The notes beneath the pieces were generated by a model. The model was not told the origin of the DNA. It saw only the letters and a list, made by a program, of their open reading frames with translations, and did no database searches. A stretch of 64,000 nucleotides of DNA from contig LS998015.1 in assembly GCA_900498245.1 (NCBI GenBank), positions 2,272,734-2,336,733 on the forward strand, read 5' to 3'. Source of the stretch: Candidatus Zixiibacteriota bacterium (GTDB lineage Bacteria > Zixibacteria > MSB-5A5 > GN15 > PGXB01). A program made the translations under genes and the position numbers. Below are positions 8,525-15,642 of this stretch, one piece after another. The stretch's first letter is position 1. Every line of letters starts with the position of its first letter.

Positions 8525-9444
8525 GATACTACGACGTGCTCCTGGGTTTCTGGTCTATACTGATTGCGAAGCGATACAACAGGTTCGGGGTTTTGGATGC
8601 AACCCTCTGCGAGGTAAGCGGGCCAGGTGGCTCTGCCATTTATGATTGGGATGTAGTGTTGAGCACCAGTAGTGTATTCTCGACCTACATAAACAAGGCC
8701 GTCGATCACTACACCTGATCGCGCGGAATGTGCCAACAAAGCTCTTTGGCGATATTGATCAAGTTGAACACGTGCGCTGGAGTGGGAATCTGGTTGGAGG
8801 CGCGAATACCGGTACAATGGTTGCGCAACGTGGCACAAGTTTTGTGATCCGGCGGCACGTAGGATACGTAGGAAAAACTCCGTCATCTCACCCCATCGGT
8901 AATTCTCGTTGAATCCTTTTATTTCCAATACAAGATCTCGTGTCAATAGCTGGGGCTGAATAGCAAAAACCACAGAATGCCACGGGTCGAAAATTGTGCC
9001 TCCATACTCCTCATGAAGCTTCCCTAAATATGGTGCGGCGTACCGCCGGACAAAACGATCCGGAGATAGAACTAGACAATCACCAATTACAGCACAAGCG
9101 TTGGTCGATTGCGCCGAATTGTAGAGGCAAGCTAGCGCAGTTGCTTCGAGTTGATCATCGGCATCAAGCCAAGATATGTAGTCGCCGTGGGAGCACTTGA
9201 TCCCTAAATTGCGAGCGGCAGCGATGCCCGACGGACTTGACATAGATGCAAATCGAAAAGTCCGGTTGGTCGAGGAATATCGACGCGAGATCGGCATCAA
9301 CTGGTCAGCCATCTTCCAATCGGAGCCATCATTTACAACGATCGTTTCAATCTCATGATCAGTGGTCTGTAGCGCTATGCTTTCGAGGGCTCGACGGAGC
9401 AACATGAGCGGTGTATTTCGCCACGGAATTACAACGGATATCAT
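8521..9444 (-). CDS. Family 2 glycosyltransferase
   Basis: From the ATG at 9444 (MISVVIPWRN) the protein has 307 residues. GT-A motifs are intact: VVNDGSD at 36-42 (nucleotide-sugar binding), GIAAARNLGI at 73-82 and WLDADDQ at 92-98 (metal-binding DxD). It should move a sugar from a nucleotide-sugar to an unknown acceptor at the cytoplasmic side of the membrane. An upstream in-frame start at 9555 is unlikely because a good promoter (9526-9555) lies over it, and AGGGGG sits 9 nt before 9444. It is the first gene of the eight-gene operon, and its stop overlaps the next start by 4 nt. Confidence 0.85.
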   Translation of the reverse strand: MISVVIPWRNTPLMLLRRALESIALQTTDHEIETIVVNDGSDWKMADQLMPISRRYSSTNRTFRFASMSSPSGIAAARNLGIKCSHGDYISWLDADDQLEATALACLYNSAQSTNACAVIGDCLVLSPDRFVRRYAAPYLGKLHEEYGGTIFDPWHSVVFAIQPQLLTRDLVLEIKGFNENYRWGEMTEFFLRILRAAGSQNLCHVAQPLYRYSRLQPDSHSSARVQLDQYRQRALLAHSARSGVVIDGLVYVGREYTTGAQHYIPIINGRATWPAYLAEGCIQNPEPVVSLRNQYRPETQEHVVVS

Positions 9445-9525
9445 CAAAATGTGCCCCCTAGTGCACCCGGCTCTCGCCATTTGGATGTTAGAAGGTAGTG
9501 CTAATTCTTTCGTCTTAAATATTAA

Positions 9526-9555
9526 ATAATAACAAAGCAACGCCAAATAAGTCAA
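9526..9555 (-). promoter_or_regulatory. Sigma-70-type promoter of the cargo operon
   Basis: On the minus strand TTGACT (9555-9550) is followed after 18 nt by TATTAT (9531-9526). Each box differs from consensus at one position. It lies about 80 nt upstream of the glycosyltransferase start and would drive all eight genes. Confidence 0.6.
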
Positions 9556-9716
9556 GCTAAATTTACAGAAACGGCTAACTAGCCCTTCAGAAACATCCTA
9601 GGAGAATTTCGACCAAACTGGCTCCTGGGACTTGTTGGTGCCAGAACTCATCCGACGCAGTTCTCCATCACCCAGTAGGTAGACGCAAGAAAGGAACTGC
9701 TATCCGGAGAGAACTC

Positions 9717-9845
9717 ATGCCGCTATCGGCCACTGGGAATCCGACTCCAGAGCAGCGCTGTAAGGAGATGGCCACCATCCTCGGCCGAGGGCTCTTACTT
9801 CAAGCGAAAATGAGCTGCCAGCATTGGCCAATTCCTGCTTTTTGA
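9717..9845 (+). pseudogene. Small frame resembling transposase/recombinase accessory ORFs
   Basis: This 42-codon frame starts with ATG at 9717, 7 nt after GGAG. The stretch NPTPEQRCKEMATILGRG resembles the N-terminus of small proteins found beside site-specific recombinases, which I recall as a TPEQRRREIAAILARG-type pattern. It stops shortly after the motif, so it is either a short accessory protein or the remnant of a decayed mobile gene. It is the only plus-strand frame with a plausible start in the island. The resemblance is from memory and unverified. Confidence 0.3.
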
Positions 9846-9930
9846 TCAAGTCTTAAAACTACTTGCTTTGGCGTTACTTCAAGTCTGCCAAGTACCACAC
9901 TGCAATTCATTTGCGTTCCTGTGGCTAATT

Positions 9931-9950
9931 TGTGACCATAACGGGTCACA
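9931..9950. promoter_or_regulatory. Perfect 7-bp inverted repeat, operator-like
   Basis: TGTGACC (9931-9937) and GGTCACA (9944-9950) form perfect arms around a 6-nt spacer, a typical layout for a dimeric regulator or a recombinase arm site. It lies about 95 nt from tRNA-Leu copy B and about 375 nt upstream of the cargo promoter, so it could belong to either. No run of T follows, so it is not a terminator. Confidence 0.3.
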
Positions 9951-10044
9951 ATCAATACAAATCACAACAAAGCAATACTTGAACTTCTGCCGCCCAACTC
10001 GTTGCTCCATTATTAATTGTCTTGGCGTTCAGTCATTTACATTT

Positions 10045-10097
10045 TCGTCAGGATCGCTTTTTAAGTCCCTGGCGTCCACCAATTCCATTGCTGCCGC
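10045..10097 (-). repeat. Truncated tRNA-Leu(UAA) 5' half, copy B (att-like direct repeat)
   Basis: Read on the minus strand from 10097, this shares the D-arm and anticodon arm of copy A: TGGAATTGG, GGACGCC, then GGGACTTAAAA with the TAA anticodon. It continues into AGCGATCC and ACGA, matching the non-tRNA tail of copy A. The acceptor (GCGGCAG) has drifted more than in copy A. Nothing like a T-arm follows. It lies upstream of the cargo operon and about 220 nt downstream of the recombinase stop. Confidence 0.75.
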
Positions 10098-10319
10098 AAT
10101 TGCCAATTCAACGACAAATTACACGAATTTCAATTGGGGAGTAAGATAATAAAAACTTCATGATTCCCATAATTAGCCTTGATCCGATAGTATGATTATC
10201 ATCATGTTTACTTTATGACATAACCTAAAGGTCATATGCTAAAATGATCCTCTAAGAAATCGTCTCAATGAATTGCGGGCCTTCGAGGGCCGCTGTCGGG
10301 GAAACATGTTTATGACAAC

Positions 10320-11255
10320 CTATACTCGTAGCGAGTTCGCCGGGCTATACAGCTCGTAAGAATTCACTAAGTCATTCGGCATGAGGTGGGCATAAACGGA
10401 TGTGACCGCCAAGCTGGTATGCCCCATGATCCGACTCAAGATCGCGGGACTGCCGCCCAGCCTTAAGTAATGCGTTGCCGCTGAATGTCGAATTAGGTGG
10501 GGGGCGAGCTTTATTCCGCACCGGAGGCCTGTCCGTTCAAAGATTTGGTGAATGTGCCGGTATGACAGAGGCTCTCCTGTTTTTGTGCAAAACAGCTTGT
10601 CACCACCCAGCTCAGCACGAAAGCGCGTAAGGTAGTAATGGAGAACTTTGACAACCTTTGCTCCCATAGGGACTTCCCTCCACTTCCGGCCCTTGCCAAG
10701 GACCCGAACCAAGCCAGCCTTGAGATCAACATGCTCGGTGGCCAACCCTGCGATTTCGGCACGCCTAAGCATACCATCCCAGGCCAGAAGCAAGAGCGCG
10801 AAGTTGCGGTAGCCCTCAAATGACCTGCGGTTGAGGCAGGACAGGGCAAGCTCATACTCGGTCGGGGTAACGATTTCCTTAACTTTCCGCTCGCACTTGA
10901 CCATTTTCAGGCCTTTAGTCGGATTTGGTTTTCCATCCCAGACGCCTTCTTCTTCAAGGTAGTTGAAAAATCGCCGGTAGGCCCGGATTCGGCCATTCAC
11001 GGTCTCATCTGAGACCTTACCCAACAACGCAAGCACATAACCCTGAAGATCACGCTTGGTAAGGTTATCAATATCGATGTGTTGAATGTCGAGATAGCGG
11101 GCCAAGTGGCCCAGCCGCTCAGCGTAAACATTGATCGTGGCTTCGGTGAGTCGACGCACTCGGCAGCCAAAAAGGAACGTATCGAGGTACGTCCGCCAAT
11201 TCTTCCCCATATAGAAATTGTCGACTTGGTTGTAGAGATTCTTGAGTTGGTTCAT
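10320..11255 (-). CDS. Tyrosine recombinase/integrase
   Basis: The 311-residue protein has an N-terminal SAM-like core-binding domain (about 15-110) and a complete catalytic domain: Arg164 in GMLRRAE, Lys188 in GKGRKW, His253 and Arg256 in PHLIRHSAA, His279 in MGHTSL and Tyr288 in SVYAH. It is XerC/D-like in size, without the long arm-binding domain of lambda-type integrases. The ATG at 11255 has AGGAG 7 nt upstream. It lies between tRNA-Leu copy B and the tRNA-Gly half, so it is the natural candidate for having moved the cargo. It is not the chromosomal XerC/D by context, although that cannot be fully excluded from sequence. Confidence 0.9.
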   Translation of the reverse strand: MNQLKNLYNQVDNFYMGKNWRTYLDTFLFGCRVRRLTEATINVYAERLGHLARYLDIQHIDIDNLTKRDLQGYVLALLGKVSDETVNGRIRAYRRFFNYLEEEGVWDGKPNPTKGLKMVKCERKVKEIVTPTEYELALSCLNRRSFEGYRNFALLLLAWDGMLRRAEIAGLATEHVDLKAGLVRVLGKGRKWREVPMGAKVVKVLHYYLTRFRAELGGDKLFCTKTGEPLSYRHIHQIFERTGLRCGIKLAPHLIRHSAATHYLRLGGSPAILSRIMGHTSLAVTSVYAHLMPNDLVNSYELYSPANSLRV

Positions 11256-11334
11256 CCCTAAACTCCTATAGTCTGTGACTCATTCATGCCGGAATTCAGG
11301 GACTTGAGCCAAATGGTGCGCTGTATCTGCAAGA

Positions 11335-11340
11335 ATTATA
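11335..11340 (-). promoter_or_regulatory. Possible -10 box of the integrase gene
   Basis: A perfect TATAAT reads on the minus strand 80 nt upstream of the integrase start. No acceptable -35 box lies 16-18 nt further upstream, so this is a weak call. Confidence 0.25.
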
Positions 11341-11379
11341 GCGGCTTAACAATCCGATCGTGGACTAGATGGTAGGGTC

Positions 11380-11423
11380 ACTGCTTGGAAGGCTGTGACT
11401 CTAGCCAACTGAGTTACTCCCGC
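11380..11423 (-). pseudogene. Truncated tRNA-Gly(UCC) 5' half at island edge
   Basis: On the minus strand from 11423 the sequence reads acceptor GCGGGAG, D-arm ACTC-loop-GAGT, then an anticodon arm with loop CTTCCAA (anticodon TCC) closed by a stem with one A-A mismatch. It then runs into GACCCTACC, with no variable loop, T-arm or CTCCCGC 3' strand. It is therefore a 5' half cut just after the anticodon arm. It marks the boundary between the integrase and core-type sequence, and is probably the host tRNA gene that was split. Confidence 0.75.
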
Positions 11424-11554
11424 GAGCGGCAGGATTATATATATAATGTGGCCTTTCCGCAAGCGAATTTTCTTTTTCCCTGCCTCCCTGACCCGGGATT
11501 TCCCCGTCAATGATTCCAATATTAAAAAGAAATATCTCGGTATTTACATTTTAA

Positions 11555-11585
11555 TTGCAAAATATTATGGACTCGACGGTATAAG
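11555..11585 (+). promoter_or_regulatory. Possible promoter of the LVIVD gene
   Basis: TTGCAA (11555-11560) and TATAAG (11580-11585) are 19 nt apart in an AT-rich stretch upstream of the LVIVD gene. The spacing is long, so confidence is low. Confidence 0.3.
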
Positions 11586-11611
11586 ATTCACTTATAAAAT
11601 GGAGGTGATTT

Positions 11612-13465
11612 ATGACAAAATTAAACAGGCTGTTAATTGCGGTTGCATTCGGCCTGATAATTTGTCTGGCTTCGGCCGGTATGGCGCAGTCCAACGCCGC
11701 CCCGGCCGGAACATCTGTCAGAAAACTCGATTATGTCGGCAGCGCCATGTGGACCGGCGCTCACGAGGTCCGTATGGCCGGCAATCTTGTCTATTGCGCC
11801 ATGCCTTATGGCCTGGAAGTCTTCGATATAAAAGACCCTTCTCATCCCCGAATGATCGGCCAATTCCTCACTGAGGGGACCGCCCATCGCATGGCTGTCG
11901 TCGACAGCGTAGTTTATCTGGCCGATGGTGAGGACGGCCTTCTCATAATAGACTTTTCCAACCCGTCAAGTCCGAAGATTCTCGGTAATGTCGATACGCC
12001 CGGTCATGCTTACGATGTCGAAATTTCCGGGAAATACGCCTTTATTGCCGACGGCGCGTCCGGACTGCAGGTTGTCGATATATCGAAACCTTCCGCCCCG
12101 AAATTGGTCGGAACCTACGATACCCCCGGAACCGCCTACGGTGTCGCTGTCATGGGCAAGTATGCTTATATCGCCGATGGAAAAGAGGGCCTGCAAGTGA
12201 TTAATATTTCCAATCCCAAATCGCCGCGCTGGACAGTCAGGGCAGACACACGGGGCGAAGCCAGGGATGTTTCTGTCGCCGGGTCATATGCCTACGTCGC
12301 CGCGGCGGACGAAGGACTGCATATTATCGATATCAAGAAGCCGACTGCCCCGTTCAGTATCGGATTTTACGATACCCCCGGTTTTGCCCGAGGTGTCGAA
12401 GTTGCCGGCAATCTGGCTTATGTCGCCGACGGTCACGCCGGATTACAGGTTATTGACGTTACCGTGCCCGATGCTCCCCGACCGATCGGTCATTGCGAAA
12501 CGCCCGGATATGCCGAGGGGGTGGCGGTTGCCGGAACCATCGCCTGTATCGGTGACGGTGACGCCGGCATGCAGGTCATCGACATTTCCAAACCGCAGAC
12601 GCCGCAGATTGTGGGAAGTCTTGGCCGGCCCGGTTATATCACCGATGTCGACATACTTGGTGATTATGCTTTTACCGCCTGTCATGATGCCGGATTAAGG
12701 ATCATCAAAGTCTCGGATCCGACTGCCCCGCAGTTGATAGGCGAATACAACACGCCCGGCTCCGCCACGGGCGTGCAGGTCCTGGACGGTTATGCTTTCA
12801 TCGCCGACGGCAGCGCCGGCCTGCAGATAGTCAATATCGCCGATCCGATGAAACCGGCGCTCGCAGGAACATACAATTCCATGTGGGTCACTGGCGATGT
12901 CGCGGTCGCGGGAAATTACGCCTATGTTGCCGACGGCGACCGGGGGCTGAAAATTGTCGATGTCACCAATCCGCAAAATCCCGATCTGGTCGGCCATCTC
13001 GATACCAACGGAAGCATCAATGGTGTCGCGGTTGAAAAGAATTACCTGTATGTGGCGGAAGGAAGCGCCGGAATGCTGATTGTCGATGTTACCGATCCGA
13101 CCAATCCGCGCGCAATCGGCTCTTATGATACCCCCGGCTATTCACTGGATGTCGCCGTAAACGGTAACTATGCTTATGTCGCCGACGGGGACGGCGGTCT
13201 GCAGATTATTGATATTTCCGACAAGACAAAACCGCTTCCGGTGGCGCTGATCAAGACCGATGGCACGGCCCGCAAGGTCGCGGTCGGAAATGGGAATCTC
13301 TATGTCGCCGATGACCTCGCCGGTGTCCTGGTGTATGATATGAAAAATCCGAAAGCCCCCCAACTGGCCGCCAACTATGACACCAAGGGACGGTGTTTCG
13401 GGGTGGCCTACAAAAATGGCTTCGTTTATGCCGCCGATCTGTACGGGTTGCTTATTCTGAAGTAA
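11612..13465 (+). CDS. Exported LVIVD-repeat beta-propeller protein
   Basis: The 617-residue protein has a signal peptide (hydrophobic run about 6-23, likely cut after AGMA). About 13 full repeats of roughly 42 residues and one partial repeat follow. A typical unit reads V.V.G.YAYVADG..GLQVIDIS.P..P..VG.YDTPG. These LVIVD repeats form beta-propeller blades. Near-regular phasing across the whole length suggests two propellers or one large closed toroid. It should act in the periplasm or at the surface; no enzyme motif is seen, so binding or adhesion is the likeliest role. The ATG has GGAGGTG 4 nt upstream. It is the first core-type gene beyond the island edge, and its repeat arrays are open to internal recombination. 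Confidence 0.9.
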   Translation: MTKLNRLLIAVAFGLIICLASAGMAQSNAAPAGTSVRKLDYVGSAMWTGAHEVRMAGNLVYCAMPYGLEVFDIKDPSHPRMIGQFLTEGTAHRMAVVDSVVYLADGEDGLLIIDFSNPSSPKILGNVDTPGHAYDVEISGKYAFIADGASGLQVVDISKPSAPKLVGTYDTPGTAYGVAVMGKYAYIADGKEGLQVINISNPKSPRWTVRADTRGEARDVSVAGSYAYVAAADEGLHIIDIKKPTAPFSIGFYDTPGFARGVEVAGNLAYVADGHAGLQVIDVTVPDAPRPIGHCETPGYAEGVAVAGTIACIGDGDAGMQVIDISKPQTPQIVGSLGRPGYITDVDILGDYAFTACHDAGLRIIKVSDPTAPQLIGEYNTPGSATGVQVLDGYAFIADGSAGLQIVNIADPMKPALAGTYNSMWVTGDVAVAGNYAYVADGDRGLKIVDVTNPQNPDLVGHLDTNGSINGVAVEKNYLYVAEGSAGMLIVDVTDPTNPRAIGSYDTPGYSLDVAVNGNYAYVADGDGGLQIIDISDKTKPLPVALIKTDGTARKVAVGNGNLYVADDLAGVLVYDMKNPKAPQLAANYDTKGRCFGVAYKNGFVYAADLYGLLILK

Positions 13466-13512
13466 ACAGCGACATAGTACAGTCGCAAGTTGGAATATTC
13501 CGCGGGGTCGTG

Positions 13513-13560
13513 CCGAGGGCTCAAATCCGATGCATGACCTCGCTTTTATTTAGCCCTCGG
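13513..13560. terminator. Long-loop inverted repeat between convergent genes
   Basis: CCGAGGGCT (13513-13521) pairs with AGCCCTCGG (13552-13560) across 30 nt, between the LVIVD gene and the convergent lipoprotein gene, and overlaps the end of the latter. A T-rich patch lies in the loop and not after the stem, so termination is only possible, not clear. Confidence 0.25.
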
Positions 13561-14290
13561 AATATCCCCAACTGCCCGATGATGTCACATGTCCCTCGGT
13601 ATAGTCGTACCACATCCCGGAGCATGACGGGCGGCCCGAGCCCCAGTCAACTTTCCAATCGATGGCATCATTGACATAACATTCCAGATATCCGGTTTTA
13701 TCCGAACTCAGGGAAATCTTGACCTCCATATGATTGACTCCGACATACCAGTTGATCAAGACGTTGGTTTGCCCGCCAATCAAGGTCCAGCCCCAGTGAT
13801 AATTCGGCGCGCCCACCAGATTCTCCGTCAATTGCATCGCTCCGATACTTTTATCATGCTTCTCACCGGCTTCGATATATGTCCAATCGGTATAATCTAT
13901 CCCGGACCTGTTGCCGTTGAAAATAATTCTCCAGCCATAGGCCGAAGCGGTATCACGCCGGATCAGTTTTATCCCCAACTGGTCGGCTGTCCAGGTGTAC
14001 ACCACGGAATCTCCGTCGACAATACTGTCGGCGGGGGTCCCCGACGGCGTCAGATGGCTGAACAGAGAATCATACTTTTTGGCCAGCGTGGTATAGGTAT
14101 ATGCCTCGCCCGTAAAATTAGCCCCGCATAATAACAGCGCCTTATCGGGCGTGTTCAGACTCACCACGGATGGATTGAAAGGATTGGTACTGTCCGGGCC
14201 GACGGGATTGCTCTTCTTGCTGGAACATCCGGCCAATATAATAATCGCCAGCGCCGCGGTCAGAATTTTCGCGATGACATGCCTACTCAC
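13550..14290 (-). CDS. Lipoprotein of unknown function
   Basis: From a GTG at 14290 (GGAGG 5 nt upstream) the protein has 246 residues. A lipoprotein signal ends in LAGC with Cys22, followed by a Ser/Lys/Pro-rich linker (SSKKSNPVGPDS). The mature part is rich in aromatic residues and beta-strand pattern (for example TLIGGQTNVLINWYVG) and shows no catalytic motif I recognise. It probably sits in the outer membrane facing the periplasm or surface. It converges on the LVIVD gene. Related proteins with an SNPVGP-type linker are common in FCB-group bacteria, which is a weak taxonomic hint. Confidence 0.75.
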   Translation of the reverse strand: MSRHVIAKILTAALAIIILAGCSSKKSNPVGPDSTNPFNPSVVSLNTPDKALLLCGANFTGEAYTYTTLAKKYDSLFSHLTPSGTPADSIVDGDSVVYTWTADQLGIKLIRRDTASAYGWRIIFNGNRSGIDYTDWTYIEAGEKHDKSIGAMQLTENLVGAPNYHWGWTLIGGQTNVLINWYVGVNHMEVKISLSSDKTGYLECYVNDAIDWKVDWGSGRPSCSGMWYDYTEGHVTSSGSWGYSEG

Positions 14291-14430
14291 AATTGCCTCC
14301 AATTTATGAAACTGATCCTTATTTTTTAAAAAATGCCTTATTCAGGTACCCGCCGAAATTTAATCTCAAAAACCATCCTGTCAACCCCTCATATATATAT
14401 GACGCAACCTGTGCGCGGCGTTATTTTGCT

Positions 14431-14452
14431 GGGGCGTATTGCCATACGCCCC
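14431..14452. repeat. Hairpin GGGGCGTA/TACGCCCC
   Basis: Perfect 8-bp arms (14431-14438 and 14445-14452) enclose a 6-nt loop. It belongs to the intergenic hairpin field around the RAYT genes. Confidence 0.6.
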
Positions 14453-14507
14453 TACAATACCTTTCATCACCTTCCCCCATAATGACGATCCCGCATGGAT
14501 TCTGTAG

Positions 14508-14554
14508 GTCGAAATCCCCTGAATCCGGCGCCAGCCGGATGACGGGGTTTCGAC
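14508..14554. repeat. Nested hairpin GTCGAAA.../...TTTCGAC
   Basis: The outer arms GTCGAAATCCCC (14508-14519) and GGGGTTTCGAC (14544-14554) pair almost fully. Inside them ATCCGGC (14523-14529) pairs with GCCGGAT (14534-14540), giving a cruciform-like unit. A related GTCGAAACC hairpin lies at 17259-17281. Confidence 0.6.
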
Positions 14555-14911
14555 ATCTTCCCTGAAATTCGCCTTCATAACCTCTTGCCCCGCAACATCC
14601 GAAATAAAACAAAGCCGCCTAAATTTGCGGTAACCGCCAAGCGAGCAACGGCATACCGAAAGTTGGGTTTGTTTTGTGAAATTTTTTCGATATCCCCGGA
14701 AACCACTCTTTGCCCCCCGCAACATGCTCCCTCCATTGCGCTTGCGGACATGCAACCGCCGCAAATTGATTGGCTTGGTATCGCAAAACAAAGCAGGTTT
14801 GGCCTCCTCGCTCATTATAGACCATAAATATAATAGTCCTTTCTATAATTGGCCCCGCCGACCAGATCACACCGAAATGGTATCGAAAATGCAATAATAA
14901 GAAGCAAGATT

Positions 14912-14934
14912 CCGTCAGGAGAGACTCCTGACGG
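14912..14934. repeat. REP-like hairpin, GTCAGGAG type
   Basis: CCGTCAGGAG (14912-14921) and CTCCTGACGG (14925-14934) pair perfectly over a 3-nt loop. The GTCAGGAG core recurs at 54588-54606 and 55343-55361, so this is a dispersed family. Confidence 0.7.
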
Positions 14935-14995
14935 CGCTTAAAATGCTTGTAGGTCAAGCCCACTTGGAGCTTGACTCTTGAATTTTGTTCCGTGC

Positions 14996-15019
14996 GCGGC
15001 AGACGTCCTCGTCTGCCGC
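14996..15019. repeat. REP-like hairpin, GGCAGACG type, left of RAYT 1
   Basis: GCGGCAGACG (14996-15005) pairs perfectly with CGTCTGCCGC (15010-15019). The same core recurs just after the transposase gene at 15604-15623, so the gene is flanked by matching hairpins. Confidence 0.7.
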
Positions 15020-15061
15020 AAAAGTGATTGCCATAAAATTTCTGTCATCATATAATTAATC

Positions 15062-15598
15062 GTGAGCACTAGAGGAAGGATAAACGGAGATGGTCCGGCC
15101 GTCGAATTCGTAACAACATCGGCGCACAACAGACAATATCTTTTCCGCAATGATGCCATCGCTTTGAATGTGTTAAAGCAATTGAGCGAGACGGCCGGCT
15201 ATTTTACAATTGCCATTATGGCCTATGTTCTAATGCCATCTCATCTGCACGCAATACTGGGACTTCCCAAAGCCAGGGATCTTTCCAAATTTATGCAGAG
15301 TTTTAAGAGTCTCTCGTCGCGGCGGATCAGGCATAAATTCGCTTATAGTATAAATGGTTTTCAGTTCGATTCGAGAACGGCATTATGGCAGCCCCGGTTT
15401 GATGATGTATTAATTATTTCTGAACTCCAGTTTAATGTGAAACTGGATTATATTCATAATAATCCGGTAAAGGCGGGTCTGGTACAGAGACCCGAGGAGT
15501 GGAAATATTCCAGCGCAGGGTTTTGGTTAAAAGAAATTCCGGGCCCGATTGTGGTAGAGAGTAGTTTTAAATGGATGGAAATTGTCTCGGAGAAATGA
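15062..15598 (+). CDS. RAYT-type Y1 (IS200-like) transposase 1
   Basis: The 178-residue protein has the HUH motif in MPSHLHAIL (His61, His63) and the catalytic Tyr130 in LDYIHNNPVKAGLV, the signature of REP-associated tyrosine transposases. The start is a GTG at 15062 without a strong ribosome site. Matching GGCAGACG hairpins lie on both sides (14996-15019 and 15604-15623), as expected for a RAYT with its own REP elements. RAYTs nick and move REP-containing single-stranded DNA and are usually single-copy, domesticated genes. All key residues are present, so it is probably active. Confidence 0.9.
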   Translation: MSTRGRINGDGPAVEFVTTSAHNRQYLFRNDAIALNVLKQLSETAGYFTIAIMAYVLMPSHLHAILGLPKARDLSKFMQSFKSLSSRRIRHKFAYSINGFQFDSRTALWQPRFDDVLIISELQFNVKLDYIHNNPVKAGLVQRPEEWKYSSAGFWLKEIPGPIVVESSFKWMEIVSEK

Positions 15599-15603
15599 CA
15601 GGC

Positions 15604-15623
15604 GGCAGACGGGGACGTCTGCC
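15604..15623. repeat. REP-like hairpin, GGCAGACG type, right of RAYT 1
   Basis: GGCAGACG (15604-15611) and CGTCTGCC (15616-15623) pair over a 4-nt loop, 5 nt after the transposase stop codon. Confidence 0.7.
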
Positions 15624-15642
15624 GGGCACAATAATTTAATCC

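Larger units (their letters stand above)
9556..10319. other. Gap between cargo operon and integrase
   Basis: This 764-nt stretch holds no large gene. It contains a 42-codon frame (9717-9845, +), a perfect inverted repeat (9931-9950) and tRNA-Leu half copy B (10045-10097). The open frame at 9868-10149 (+) runs across copy B, has no ribosome site and is not supported. 10150-10319 is AT-rich and shows nothing recognisable. Confidence 0.55.
2144..11423 (-). mobile_element. Integrase-associated island bounded by tRNA halves
   Basis: This segment holds the eight-gene cargo operon and a tyrosine recombinase. It contains tRNA-Leu half copies A (2144-2195) and B (10045-10097), and ends at a tRNA-Gly half (11380-11423), beyond which core-type genes begin. 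All three halves point the same way, and each stops near the anticodon loop. All genes except one tiny frame are on the minus strand. The left limit is uncertain: the nuclease/DUF262 module to the left of copy A may be a further cassette of the same island. The mobile nature is inferred from the recombinase, the direct repeats and the cargo type. Confidence 0.7.
14291..15061. other. Non-coding stretch with hairpin repeats
   Basis: No gene is supported in these 771 nt. The open frames present lack ribosome sites and overlap each other on both strands. Self-complementary elements sit at 14431-14452, 14508-14554, 14912-14934 and 14996-15019. The rest is AT-rich sequence without recognisable content. 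Confidence 0.6.

Noticed and set aside
9931-9950. CRP-type binding site
   Set aside because: TGTGA and TCACA are 10 nt apart and not the 6 nt of CRP sites.
9868-10149. Plus-strand frame of 93 codons
   Set aside because: It crosses tRNA-Leu copy B, so it reads through a tRNA-derived sequence.
11288-11312. Possible tRNA 3' half (T-arm-like GGCTCAAGTCCC and ATTCCGGCA on the minus strand)
   Set aside because: The T-stem does not pair and the acceptor does not match the tRNA-Gly half; too weak to call.
11446-11874. Plus-strand frame before the LVIVD gene
   Set aside because: It runs out of frame into the LVIVD signal peptide; the LVIVD start has a strong ribosome site and repeats in its own frame.
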